A DNA stretch of 62,000 nucleotides from Mesostigma viride (taxonomy: Eukaryota > Streptophyta > Mesostigmatophyceae > Mesostigmatales > Mesostigmataceae), in contig RPFO01000002.1 of assembly GCA_009746045.1 (NCBI GenBank), positions 2,074,506 through 2,136,505 on the forward strand. The letters are read 5' to 3'. Below, piece by piece: positions 10,232 to 21,646 of the stretch. How positions within the stretch are numbered: position 1 is the first letter of the stretch; every line of letters starts with the position of its first letter. Both the position numbers and the translations under genes were made by a program. The notes below the pieces were generated by a model. The model worked only from the letters and a program-made list of their open reading frames with translations, was not told where the DNA came from and did no database searches.

Positions 10232-13200
10232 TCACTCCACCCATGCCACCATGGCCGTAATGTCATCCTGCTTCCCACCTTTGCGTGTAATCCCAAGTGC
10301 CCGCTGCCAGCTGGGCACTTCGGCTTCAGTAAGATCCGCAGAGAAAGGGGACTCGTATTCATCATCCATGGAGTTGTTGTACGCACACTCTGCTAACCTG
10401 ATCGCTGCCACCTCCGCCACCTCAGCCGTTCTGCGACATCCAAGGTCAACAGCAACAGAGAGAAAACAGTGGGACTAAGTTACATCAACAGAAGGTATTC
10501 AAGCTAAGGCAATTGCAGACTGTTGCGAGGAGGGCAACTAAAATGAATGTTCAAGGACATCATGCTTTGATTTTGAGCAAAAGCGCCAATGCAGACCTTA
10601 AGATACGGGGTACATGGATGTTTTGGCTAGGCTAGGGAGTTTGTTTCCACAAGCACAGAAGCAGAGGTGGCTGCAGGACACCTGGCTCATACTAGGGTGT
10701 GTGCAGCACGTGCATGCGACTAGGTGTGTGCGCTCATGTCTGTGTATGTGTCCATGCATGTACCGGTGGCCGCATAAATTTGTCTATGCAAGCTTGCGAA
10801 GTGCCTAATTCAAACATCGAGCCTATACCTTGCACGTTTGGCAAGGGGGTCCAAAGACTGGAATGGCAGACATGGGAAGCACGACGGTGGTGTATATAAA
10901 ACACGACTGTAGTACATGGGCTATGGGAAACCAAACCCGGGGCATCGGAGTAAGGTGGAAAATGGGGGAAAGGTGGGCATGTGCCAAGTTGCGGGGTAAG
11001 GTCCAAGGGGGCGACGGACGAGGATATGATAAGGAGCTCTGCCACAGTGCTAAGAAAAAGCTCAAGCTTGCTACACTGTTCACCCTACACCTGTGGGGAA
11101 GCGCCCTTATGACAGCAGCCCACAAGGACAACAAGCTTGGAACATGTCCAATGCAAACCACCCCAGAGCTCGTATCAAGGAGACAACCAGCGCAGGCCAG
11201 GAATCGGGAGAAGCCCCAGACCTCGAACGCCCGCAGAAGCAAGCGCTGCATTCTGTGACCCAGAGAGCGGGGGGGGTACCCTTCCACAACGGCTCACTTA
11301 TGCCGACAGAACAAAACGTGCAACAGCACAGGCTTGCAGTGCGGCAAGCACATGTGTGCGCGCCACCCTCGCAGCGAGGGGGCCCGTCCTCGCTGCGGAC
11401 AAGACTTACCTTGTCGCCTGCAGCTGCATCTGCGAGACAATGGCGGCCAGCTCGTTCAGCTGCAGGTTGTCAAACAGGCCATCCGTGCCCACGACGACGG
11501 CGTCGCCGCGCAGCACGGGGATGCGGAACACCTCCGCTTCGTCCGGCGTGTCAAAGCCCTCGCCCACGAGCTCCAGGCAGCCTAGCTGGTAGGGGCAGTT
11601 GAAGCTGTGCTCCATGACCGGGGACATGAAGGTGACTGCGCCCTGCCGCACAATGCAAAAGTGCGAGTCGCCCACGTTGGCCGCTTCCAGCACCTGCCCC
11701 TTGACCACCACCGGCGCCGGCTCCCCTTGGTCCAGGCCAGGGTCTGCCTCCGGTGTCACGAGCACGTCCACCTTGTCCCTGGTGAGCTTGACCACGCACA
11801 TGGTGGCGGAGCCGACGACGGTGGCCACCTGGTGCCCGCGCACCATCGCGTTGCGCGCGCTGGCCCCCTCGGACATGGCCTCCTGCGCGCCCACCATGAG
11901 CAGCCAGGCGTACTCCTTGGGGTCCACATTGGCCTCCGCCCACCCACCGACTGGGGGAATGCCACGCAACCGCAGGCGCACATGGGGTGCGCGTAAGTGT
12001 GAACGCGAGTGTGCGTGTTTGCTTGCATGGGGATGGAGGAAGCAGAAGAAAAGGATGGCACTTTTGGAGAGAAAGGAGGGGGGAAACGGTAGAAAGGCAG
12101 AAAGAAATAAGGGGCGAGGAGGGGACCATGGGTCACAGGCAACATGCCCGTGTGCTTGCATTTGCGCACAAATATTTGCAGGACATAAGGGTACAGGACC
12201 CACGAGCTGGGAGAGAGGAAGGCGAGCTAAAGGAAATGTGTGTGGCTAAACATGGCATGTCCATGGGCATTATTACCTCAACGCACATAATGGTGGCCTG
12301 TACTTGCATGCGCACGGTGAGCCATGCGATGGGCCTTGCGCCTCTTGTTGGCACGTCGCCCCTACATGCCATAACCCCAACCAAAAGACTGCCAGAGGAG
12401 AGCAGACTATATTTATCAAGCCCCATTCCCTTCAAGCCACTCCACCAAACCACAATACACATCCGAGTAACAACAATTTATTAGCAACATCTCTGCAAGC
12501 GCAATCTGTATGTTTGAGCACACCAAGCAGGTCATGCTGGCAATGCCCCCATCATCCACACGCAGGCATCACCTGGCGCACACGGTTACCGGCACCTACC
12601 CCCATCCGCCACGCCCATGCCGACGCCGTCCACCATGAAGTAGGCGTCCTCCCCGCCCGTCTCTTGCTTGTCGTCGCTGGGGATCATGGCGCTGCCGATC
12701 ACCAGCCGCAGAGGGGTCACCGACGCGTCGTTCACGGTGCGGGGCGGTGGCCGCTCACGGTGGGGTGCCGGTGTGGCTGGTGCCTGGGTGGGCGCCTCTG
12801 AAGGTGTGCGCGTAGACGCCCATGGGGGTGTCCATGACAGGGGCAGTATTGACGGCGGCGACAAGTCTTCCCTTTCTGCTTCCTGCTCCACGCCAGCCAT
12901 GCTTGCGCTGGGTGCAGCCTCTACCTGCTCCCACTGTGTGGCTGTGTCGTCCAGGTCACTCTCCATCGGCTCTTCTTCCGCAATGCTTGCATCTTGCAAC
13001 AAACCTGGCTCTGCCTCACCCTTCATCGTCCAGGGCTCCTCCCCTGCGCCCTCGGTTGAGAGCTCACCCACCATCTGAGCTTCCTCCTCCTCCTCCCCCT
13101 CCTCCCCGTCCTCCTCCTGCTGTCGTGCCTGCTCCTCCTCCTTCACCTCCTCCGCACCAATGACCTGTGCCATGTCTATGGCTAAACCCACGCCCTCCTC

Positions 13201-16200
13201 CAGGGACTCCTCCTCCTCCTCCTGCTGCAGCAACCCAGCCACAGTGCTCTCCTCCTCCGCCTCCCACTCCTCAGCAACAACCCCCGCCGTCTCCTCCTCA
13301 TCCACCGACTGCCCCTCCAGCGCCGCATCATCGCGCAGATCCACCGTGAGCGCTTGAAGCGACATGCCGTCCGCTGCCGCGTCTGCCATGGCCGCGTCAG
13401 ACCCAGTCTCACGAAACGCGGCCACTGCCGCACCCAGGCCACCTGCCGCACCCAGGCCACCTGCCGCACCCAGGCCACCGCTGAGCGTGGGTGCTCCGAC
13501 ATCTGACGCACCAACTTGGGTGGCCCCCGCATTGCCCGCGCGACCTGCCTCCCCCGTCCCGCTTCCAGCATTGCTCAGCCGGTTCTTGGCCACAAGGCCT
13601 GCCCCTGCCAGCCCTGCCACCACAAACACCTGCCGCAGCAGCGTGCCCAACCCATCGCCGCCCTCCTGCGCAGGCTCCTCGGCGCGGACGGGTGCAGGAG
13701 CAGGGGCATCGCGGGCAAAGAAGAACAGCCCTGCACCCTTGAGCACGAGCGCTGCTACCGCAAACCCCACCACCGCCGTGACCAGCTTGTTTCCTCCCTT
13801 CTTCTCCTGGAGGGGTGTCGACGCTGCGGGTATCCCTGCCTTGGCTGCCGTCATCTCCCTCTCCCTCTCCCTCTCCTCCTCCTGCCTGGCTGCTGCCGGG
13901 CGCCCATCGTCTTCTTCACGCCGCACTAATGCCGCTTCCTGCTCCTCTTGTTCCCCCTGCTTTGCTGGCATGGCGGCCTCTACACCCCTGGCCTCCTCCT
14001 CCCGCTGCTCCGCCTCCTTGAGCCACCTGGCAGCCTCCCGTCGCGCCTCCTCCTCCACCCTGGCGGCCTGCTCCGCATCTGCCTTCACGCGCTCCGCCTC
14101 CCGCGTTGCCGCGGTGGCCCGCGCCCTCTTCTCTTCCTCCACGCGAGCCTCCTCAGCCCTTGCGGCCGCCTCTGCTTCTATGCGCCGCTGAGTTTCTGCC
14201 TCCACCTGCAACCGTGTTTCCTCCTCTGCCCTCACACGGGCCTCCTCAGCTCTCGCCTCCTCCTGGGCCTTCAGCCTAGCTTGCTCCATCGCTTTTACTC
14301 GGGCTGCCTCCTCCTCTGCTTTCCTCCTTGCCTCCTCTGCTTTCTTCTTGGCTTCCAGCTCTGCCTTTATGCTTGCCTCCTCCTCCGCCTTCTTCCTTGC
14401 CTCCTCCTCTGCTTTCCTCTTGGCTTCCAGCTCTGCCTTTATTCTTGCCTCCTCCTCCGCCTTCTTCCTTGCCTCCTCCTCTGCTTTCCTCTTGGCTTCC
14501 AGCTCTGCCTTTATTCTTGCCTCCTCCTCCGCCTTCTTCCTTGCCTCCTCCTCTGCTTTCCTCTTGGCTTCCAGCTCTGCTTTTATTCTTGCCTCCTCCT
14601 CCGCCTTCTTCCTTGCCTCCTCCTCTGCCTTCCTCTTGGCTTCCAGCTCTGCCTTTATTCTTGCCTCCTCCTCCGCCTTCTTCCTTGCCTCCTCCTCTGC
14701 TTTCCTCTTGGCTTCCAGCTCTGCTTTTATTCTTGCCTCCTCCTCCGCCTTCTTCCTTGCCTCCTCCTCTGCTTTCCTCTTGGCTTCCAGCTCTGCTTTT
14801 ATTCTTGCCTCCTCCTCCACCTTCTTCCTTGCCTCCTCCTCTGCTTTCCTCTTGGCTTCCAGCTCTGCCTTTATTCTTGCCTCCTCCTCCGCCTTCTTCC
14901 TTGCCTCCTCCTCTGCCTTCCTCTTGGCTTCCAGCTCTGCCTTTATGCTTGCCTCCTCCTCCGCCTTCTTCCTTGCCTCCTCCTCTGCTTTCCTCTTGGC
15001 TTCCAGCTCTGCCTTTATTCTTGCCTCCTCCTCCGCCTTCTTCCTTGCCTCCTCCTCTGCCTTCCTCTTGGCTTCCAGCTCTGCCTTTATTCTTGCCTCC
15101 TCCTCCGCCTTCTTCCTTGCCTCCTCCTCTGCCTTCCTCTTGGCTTCCAGCTCTGCCTTTATTCTTGCCTCCTCCTCCGCCTTCTTCCTTGCCTCCTCCT
15201 CTGCCTTCCTCTTGGCTTCCAGCTCTGCCTTTATTCTTGCCTCCTCCTCCGCCTTCTTCCTTTCCTCCTCCTCTGCTTTCCTCTTGGCTTCCAGCTCTGC
15301 CTTTATTCTTGCCTCCTCCTCCGCCTTCTTCCTTTCCTCTTCCTCCCCCTGCTTTCTCGCCTCCTCTGCCTCGCGTATTGGCCGGTCGTATGCCTCCTGC
15401 AGGTCACCCGTCGCCGCGTACAGCTCAGGCCGCGCCTCGGCCGGCTTGCTCGCCGCCGTAGTGCTGCCCAGCCAGGGCTCTAGCCCGGCCGCCAGCGGGT
15501 CCAGGGACCCTGTATTGGCCAGCGTGAGGAAGGTCTGCAGGTCCCACAGCTGCCCCTGCTCGTCCTGCTCGTGCAGGCACTCCTCCATGTAGCGGAAGAC
15601 CGGGTGCGCGCCCGCCCGCAGCACAAACGCGCCCTGCCGGCCGCCCTCCCACGCATCGTAGACGGCCACCGCGTCCCATGCCACGCCTGAGGGGTTGCGC
15701 ACCTTGCAGGCGGGGCCCAGGTCAGGTAGGGTCAGCTCCAGGTCGTCCCCAGGCTGCCACGCGTCAACGCTGCCGCCCGCGTTCACGATGACGTACTTGT
15801 ACTGGATTGTGGTGTCGCCAGGTAGCTCCTGGGTAGGTGGGAGGGTGGGTGACGGCCAGATGGACGGAGGACAAGGCGACGGCCACACAAACATATGAAG
15901 CACTGGTCATAGCTTAGCGCAGCAGCGTGGGAGAAGTACAGGTGACACCCCAAACCCCCCAAGGCACATGAAGGAAGTTCCCCATCACTACCGCGCAAAA
16001 ATCAGGACACAGCAGGAGAGCAGTAGGGGAGCTTTGCATGGAATAGCTGTGAATGGGGATGCTACCGTGGCTACGAATGTGGCAAGAGCCTGGGCGGCAG
16101 ACAAGGGCATGGGAGCAAAACCATGGGAACAATTCTGGGTGACATGGCGTTCGGGTAGACCCCACGCTTGGCACAGGGCAGGACATGGCCAGCAGGCAAG

Positions 16201-17279
16201 CAACGCGGTTCCAGGGATGTGCGACTATGGGGTCAGGCATCCGTAGGATACTATGGGGAATGAAGGGGGGAGAAAGGGGGGAGAAAGGGGGGAGAAAGGG
16301 GGGAGAAAGGGGGGAGAAAGGGGGGAGAAAGGGGGGAGAAAGGGGGGAGAAAGGGGGGAGAAAGGGGGGAGAAAGGGGGGAGAAAGGGGGGAGAAAGGGG
16401 GGAGAAAGGGGGGAGAAAGGGGGGAAACTCGTGTCCATGCAAGGACCTGAGCCTTGGCATTGCTCCTGGCAGTGTGGAAGCCAGGGCTCTGTGATCCCAC
16501 TTTGGCACGTTGCTGGTAGCCAGCGCCCTGCCATGACCCCAGGCACTAGTTGGTAGGACCATCGCAAGCACAGCCTGCGTGCCAGAAGGGGAAATCCGGA
16601 GCGAGAGTCCAAAGTGACAAAGTGTGAATTAATGACAGCACTTCCGCACACACAGACACAAACTCCTATACCGTGACAATACCTATCCCTGCATCCATTG
16701 ACTGCAACCAGCTCTATACCTTCATCTTTAACCACGATACCACAGGCATTGCGCTTACGTCGGAAACACACCACCCAGAAAACACCAGATAGGATGCTTC
16801 TTGTCTGCAACATGTGCACGCAGGTGCCACGCGGCAGCCCCCTTTCCCTTGCAGGTGCATGCTCCAGGGAAAGGTGGCTGCAGGTGGTGGACGAGTTAGA
16901 GGTGATCTAAGCATTGGCTAAGTTAGCCAGGACCTTCCATAGATGGGATGAACAGATGCCAACGCCCGGATATGGCATTTGGCCCACCCCACGGTTCCAT
17001 GATGAGCTCGTTGGCACCGGCACATGACGAGCTCGTTGGCACTGGCACACACAGCCCTAGGGCGACGGAAGGCCGGTGAAATCCTCTACACAAGGCGTTG
17101 GGGACGCACCATCTCGAGCGCCCAGACGTCGCCCTCGTGCCACTGCAGGTTCTGCGCGGGGGACGCGGTCCAGTAGCCGAGCGAGGGGTGCGACCCGACG
17201 ACGCAGACGCGGAACTCGAAGGGGCAGAAGACCTGGATGCGGAAGAGCACGCGCACGGGGGGCGCCGCGCCCCTGCCTG
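10232..17279 (-). CDS. CBM20 starch-binding / long coiled-coil / PP2C-type phosphatase fusion (N terminus not found)
   Basis: Four phase-matched exons are visible: 17279-17110 (start uncertain, possibly 17275), 15828-12600, 11950-11410 and 10430-10232 (TGA). Donors are GTGCGT, GTAGGT and GTAAGT; acceptors end in CAG. Exon 1 and the start of exon 2 encode a CBM20 starch-binding domain (CVVGSHPSLGYW, LQWHEGDVW, IQYKYVIVN). Exon 2 then gives about 14 repeats of a 24-residue KAEEEARIKAELEAKRK unit (coiled coil), a hydrophobic segment (VTAVVGFAVAALVLKGAGLF), a second near VFVVAGLAGAGLVA, a GGLGAA stretch and an acidic linker. The PP2C domain spans exons 2-4: TGGEDAYF, GVADGVGGW (rebuilt across intron 2), ANVGDSHF, HSFNCPYQLG, VVVGTDGLFDNL and GGKQDDIT. 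All metal-binding Asp motifs are present. It resembles the plastid/mitochondrial PPTC7/PBCP-like branch, which dephosphorylates Ser/Thr using Mn/Mg. Inferred role: a phosphatase tethered to starch or membrane. No initiator exon was found upstream of 17279. Confidence 0.85.
11173..11235 (+). repeat. Truncated R3 repeat inside intron 3 of the phosphatase gene
   Basis: It starts TATCAAGGAGACAACCAGCG and follows the R3 consensus through AATCGGGAGAA, then diverges. It lies antisense to the host gene in the 11409-10431 intron. Confidence 0.6.
14330..15345 (-). repeat. 72-bp coding tandem repeat (24-residue coiled-coil unit)
   Basis: About 14 tandem 72-bp units in exon 2 of the CBM20-PP2C gene encode the K/E/A-rich 24-residue repeat. 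Units are nearly identical in DNA, including synonymous sites, with single changes such as R to S or A to V. That implies recent unequal exchange or gene conversion. The regular charge pattern fits a single long helix or coiled coil. Copy number should be polymorphic and is also where an assembly could collapse. Confidence 0.9.
16255..16426. repeat. 11-bp GGGGGGAGAAA minisatellite in intron 1
   Basis: About 15 tandem copies of GGGGGGAGAAA lie in the 1.28-kb intron (17109-15829) between the two CBM20 exons. On the transcribed strand this is a polypyrimidine tract of TTTCTCCCCCC repeats. Confidence 0.95.
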
Positions 17280-20200
17280 TTGGGGGGAATGGGGGGTATG
17301 CCGGCGATGCACGCCGCCATGCTTGACATGGCACGTCAGAAACGAGCAGAGTTACATTCAAACTGTCACATTTCAAACGCGTGGCGAACTGGTAGCTAGC
17401 TCATGCCTGCACCGAAGCTGAATATTCTCATGAGTAAGCCAGCTAAATAGCCATGAAGGACTACGCTGTTGTGCGCTGTGCAGCGCAACAGGCAGCCATC
17501 GTGAGGGAGCAAGGGTCCCACCAGCGGCCTCACTACATGCCATCTTCTCAGGTGTCCCTGACAAAACAGATGCTGCCCTAGGTGCGCCCGAGCGTCTGTC
17601 CTTCTTCATCGCCATTAATTTTGTCCGACGGGGAACAGCACCAAAGTCCACTCAAGGCACCCGCCCAGGTGGTGCCATGCGATGTGTGGCTCGCTGAAAG
17701 CTAGCAGTGCGATCCAGACCCACCTTGCACACCAATGCTGCCAGCAACATTTCTTGACAAATGGCAGCAGTTGGCCGATCTTTCCATCCGATGGCAAGTA
17801 ACCTTACAACTCCCGGCGGCAACTAGACACCGCTTGCAACATGTTGCGATGGGCAGTGTGCTTCATGACATGCCGCTGCCCACCATGGAGCAAACACTCG
17901 TGGCTGTATTGCACGCTCCGTGTGAAGCAGGGCGCTGCCACACACCACCAACAGCTCCCTCCGCAAGGGCACGGGATGTGCGCCACGCTACGCCCAAGTA
18001 CCGGCGGTCGCCAATGACCCACCCAGGGGTTAGGCCGTGCCTTGCCACGCCGCCGACACGGTCGGACGGCGCACATCAGTGACAGCAGCAACCTGCTTGT
18101 GCCACGTGGGGCCCCCTGGTTCCCCACACTCGGCAAGTACCAGGGCTGCATTCCGTGCCGTGACCGCAGTGGCACACCCGCCCCTACTGCTGCCGCCGCC
18201 TTTGGCGCTGCTGTTGCTAACGCTGAGCGTACGAGCTGCAAAGCTGTCGCGGCTGGCAGGGTCCTGTGACACCGCGCCTGCTGTTGCTGCTGCTAGGTAC
18301 TTCCATGATGCGTGCTGGCGCTGCCTCAACAATCGCCATGTGGCATCATTACAGCAGTTGCCCCCTCACTGCCTGCTGCTAGTGCCCATCAGCACTCACC
18401 TGGCTGGCCCCCAGTGCTGGAATTTGGCAGCGCTGTCGCACTGCACAGAGTCTTTCCCCGCCCTGGGAGAGCATGCTGGAGCGATGTTGTGCGCACGTGG
18501 GGTTGAAAAGCTGCGCCAAGCGATCCATGAAGCACCCGAGGGCGAAACATGGGCAGTAAAAAACATGGTTACACCCCACGTGAAGAGCAAGCCAGGCAGC
18601 AAGGTATGAAGGCAAGGGTCATGTGTGTGTGAGCATTCATGTGTGGCTGTGTGCTCGCACACAGCAAAACAGACCTCAAGAAACACAACACGGAACGCGC
18701 CTGTATTCCATGCTAGGACACCTACCACCCCACCCACATGGGTTGTGAGGTCTACCACACACCCATGAGTGAAAGCAGTATGACAAGATCATGCCCCCAT
18801 GGATGCTGCAGCAGCGGGCTAACAGCGGACCATGCGGCAAGGACACAGGAGGAGGCGGCGCATGGACCAAGGTGCACTAATATGCACGACGGTCGCCACG
18901 CCGGCGGCTCCAGTCAACAGGAGACTGGCACTGCATAATACAGAAGCAGCGGATAAATGTGCACACTTGTATCAAACTTCAATCGCGCCTTGGCATGGCA
19001 TGTACGCATGCAGAGTAGCATATGCCTGGGGGTGTGGGGCTTTGAAACATAGTATTTCTTGGGATAAAGCGATCTCATTGAAGTCAGTCAGACACCTGGC
19101 CATGCCTGATGCCCTGCAACGTGCAGGTGCCCCACCCAGTGGCCCCAATCCAGCAAACCGTTCTAACACTGGCAATTTAGCTATGCCCCCACCGCCGAGC
19201 ACGCCTCAGCTATGCTGTATTGCGCTAGCCACCAAGGCACAGTGGCAGGGGGCATTGCGGGGTCCCCTTCTCCTACTTCCTCAGTCACTCCACGAGCACC
19301 GATGAGATGAGTGTCTCTGCATGCGCTGTCACCGGTGCTACGTGGCGCACCCACCCACCCATCATGCAGACACCAGCACTCTCCAGCATTCCTACCACAC
19401 GAACACAGAGATATGCAGCTGTAGGGGAGCCCCAGCAACACTGAGTTTTGTCCTGCAGGAGCACCCTGAGAGCAAAAGGAACAGGTAATGGAGTACCTAT
19501 ATGGAGATGCAGCTGATATCACCCATCTCCTTCCTAGAAACAGCAAAATAGATCAGTCAGACTCAGTCAGAATTTTTTTTTTGCCCATACACTGCTTGGG
19601 AGATTGCTGACCCAAGGTAAAAGAATGCATTTCAACGAAATGGGCATGGCAGGGCATCATGAGATCGTGTTGCCATTTTCACCTTGGTTTGCTTGGCGAC
19701 AATTGGATTTATCCACAAGTTTTATGCTGATTTGAAGCGGGGAACGCCAGGCGCTGCCAAGTCGCCGCCGGATAGGCGTTGCTCCTGCTAGGCGGACCCT
19801 GCGGCGCAGCAAAGCGGGACAGCGATACCAGACGGAACAGCACGCAGCATGCACGCAAGTAGACAAAAACTTGTCTTTACATTGCATTTTCAAGTCCGTT
19901 GCAAGTACAACGAACCATTCGACATTTTCCCAGCCCCCGTCATGGTTCCTTGGTAAAGGCCACGAAATCCGCCGACGATGGCGGCAGTGCGAGAAACAAC
20001 TACGTAGCAGCCATAAATTTAGGCTTTTGACGCTAAATGCAGCCCAAAATGCTTATAACCCTACAAGCAAAGACTGGGGAAGCCCAGAAGCTGACCCCTA
20101 CCTCTTGTGTCTGTAATTGCCAAACGGAATGTTCTTGCTTTGGTAAAGAATATTACACTGACGAGTTGCCGCTTGTAAGTTCACCATGGTGGGTTAAGGA

Positions 20201-20473
20201 GCTAGACCTATCAACTAAGGCCTAACCTGGGGCCCTCTTAGCATCATGCGAACCTTCCTGAACCTAGTCCGCCATGGCGAGACACCCACATATATAGCGA
20301 TAGGTAATTTTCTTACGTTGTGCGCCTCGTGCGCGATCAATCCGGGTGTTTTCTGTTTTCCTTGGCCGGGGGATCTGCCTAAAGTACGTACTTGGAACGA
20401 TTGAATTCTGGACGGACGCGTCTGACGATAGGCCAGGACAGATTCATGAGGTGCTCGGTGCTCCTGACTTCTG
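17280..20473. other. Spacer; 5' exons of the phosphatase gene may lie here
   Basis: GC-rich stretches at 17.8-18.4 kb have minus-strand frames with transit-peptide-like composition (Ala, Ser, Arg rich). Their only starts are non-ATG codons and no donor keeps phase with exon 17279, so I do not call an exon. The rest to 20473 shows no supported gene or complete repeat. Confidence 0.35.
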
Positions 20474-20488
20474 AGGTGCTCGCTATTT

Positions 20489-20832
20489 TTTTTTTCGGGG
20501 AAATGGGTATATTTTATTAGCCAATTATGGACCAAAGAGGTGAGAGGGGAAATGAGTATCAGCGAATCCTAATGAAGGTGGGCACACACACGTGTGGCGG
20601 TGACAGGTGAAAGGCTAATAGGGCGCGTTATTAGACCAGGGAAGCCATTGGACCTGAGTAATGTCGCCATGAGGCATACTGGTGAATACCTGATTACGGC
20701 CCAGTAGATCATGAAAAAGCTGGAGCGGGCTGGGCTTGTCGTTATTGGGCCCTGGGTCCCACACCCTGTGTTGTTCCTGAGCTAACAGCCAGTAGCGGCG
20801 CATAGCCGCATTCCATAGGTATATAAAGCGCC
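20489..20832 (-). mobile_element. 3' part of an older LINE (element L-old), split by later insertions
   Basis: The minus strand encodes the C terminus of a plant-L1-like LINE polyprotein (YLWNAAMRRYW ... QWLPWSN), homologous to the LINE at 25.8-26.0 kb, followed by a 3' UTR ending in poly(A) (T run at 20487-20496). Its other half is at 27901-28408. A 15-bp TSD (AGGTGCTCGCTATTT at 20474-20488 and 28409-28423) brackets the two halves. The coding phase is continuous once the intervening insertions are set aside, so they are one 5'-truncated insertion. Confidence 0.8.
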
Positions 20833-20836
20833 GGAC

Positions 20837-20878
20837 CTACTGGCTATATTTGGAATAAACGTACACCTATTTACCTGG
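20837..20878 (+). repeat. 42-bp truncated LINE 3' end with 12-bp TSD
   Basis: It matches the last 42 bp of the LINE at 20896-26127 (TTTGGAATAAACGTACACC) with about one mismatch. AAAGCGCCGGAC lies on both sides (20825-20836 and 20879-20890). It contains AATAAA. It is best read as a separate, severely truncated insertion of the same family at the same target. Confidence 0.65.
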
Positions 20879-21462
20879 AAAGCGCCGGACTACGCATCAG
20901 GAGAAAAACGTAGCGAGGCTATGGCGGCGTAGAGGATAGCAGGCGATAGCTTCGGCCATCCGCGACCAGCGACATACCAACGGATTCGCCGTGAAAAGGT
21001 GCGTCTAACGATACCCATATAAGCAACTTTCATTTGGTCCTTGAGCCGCCACGCTATCTGTGATGTCGGCTGGCAAGGCGTACAGGAAGTACGGCTGATG
21101 CCTAGAGGCATACAGAATAGCGTGACGGCTCACTACAAATGGACCTGGAATAGTGGTAGAACAGCTCAGGAAGCTGGACGCTTCCTGGTAGTGCTGTTTC
21201 TACTCACCCTTTACACCTTTAACCATGCGATCCTGCTGAGGAACAGGCTCTCGCATAACTCGGTGACCGGAAGTCACCATGACACCCGATACAGACCCAA
21301 CCTGACATTGCAGTCACGGATGGTGCAATGCAGGCTTCCCCCCAGCATAACCCCTGGAATGGGACACCTTTTTTCGCTATCTAACTCTTTATTGCTCCTG
21401 TTGTCCTCGTTGTCATACCTGTTCCGGCGGCACGGCTGCCGGTCCTACCCCATGATCTCGAC

Positions 21463-21594
21463 ATGATGCCCTCCTCAACTGGCTCTATCGAGGAAGCGAC
21501 AGCGCAGGACGACCCCTCGGCCAAACGGGCGCAGCCAACGGTCACCACAGCCGACGCAACCAAGCGGGCGCGTGCGTCGTCTTCCAAGGCATGA
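21463..21594 (+). CDS. Small ORF upstream of the LINE endonuclease
   Basis: ATGATG starts a 43-codon frame that ends with basic KRARASSSKA before TGA at 21592-21594. It could be a remnant of LINE ORF1 or an upstream ORF in the 5' UTR. No zinc knuckle or RNA-binding motif is visible. Confidence 0.25.
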   Translation: MMPSSTGSIEEATAQDDPSAKRAQPTVTTADATKRARASSSKA

Positions 21595-21646
21595 GAGGTA
21601 CGCCAACGCTCGCATCCTTCTGCATTCTCTCCCCTTCTACTAACTT

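Noticed and set aside
13948-15592. Long plus-strand frames (LLLRLLPCLLLCF, ASSSAFFLASSSAF, LPPPPPSS) opposite the coiled-coil exon
   Set aside because: These are shadows of the 72-bp coding repeat on the minus strand, which belongs to a spliced gene with recognised domains.
17804-18332. Transit-peptide-like minus-strand frames upstream of the CBM20 exon
   Set aside because: They lack ATG starts and a donor in the correct phase; composition alone is not enough.
18037-18609. 190-codon plus-strand frame
   Set aside because: Low-complexity Leu/Pro/Ala composition, no recognised domain and no conserved start; likely chance in GC-rich DNA.
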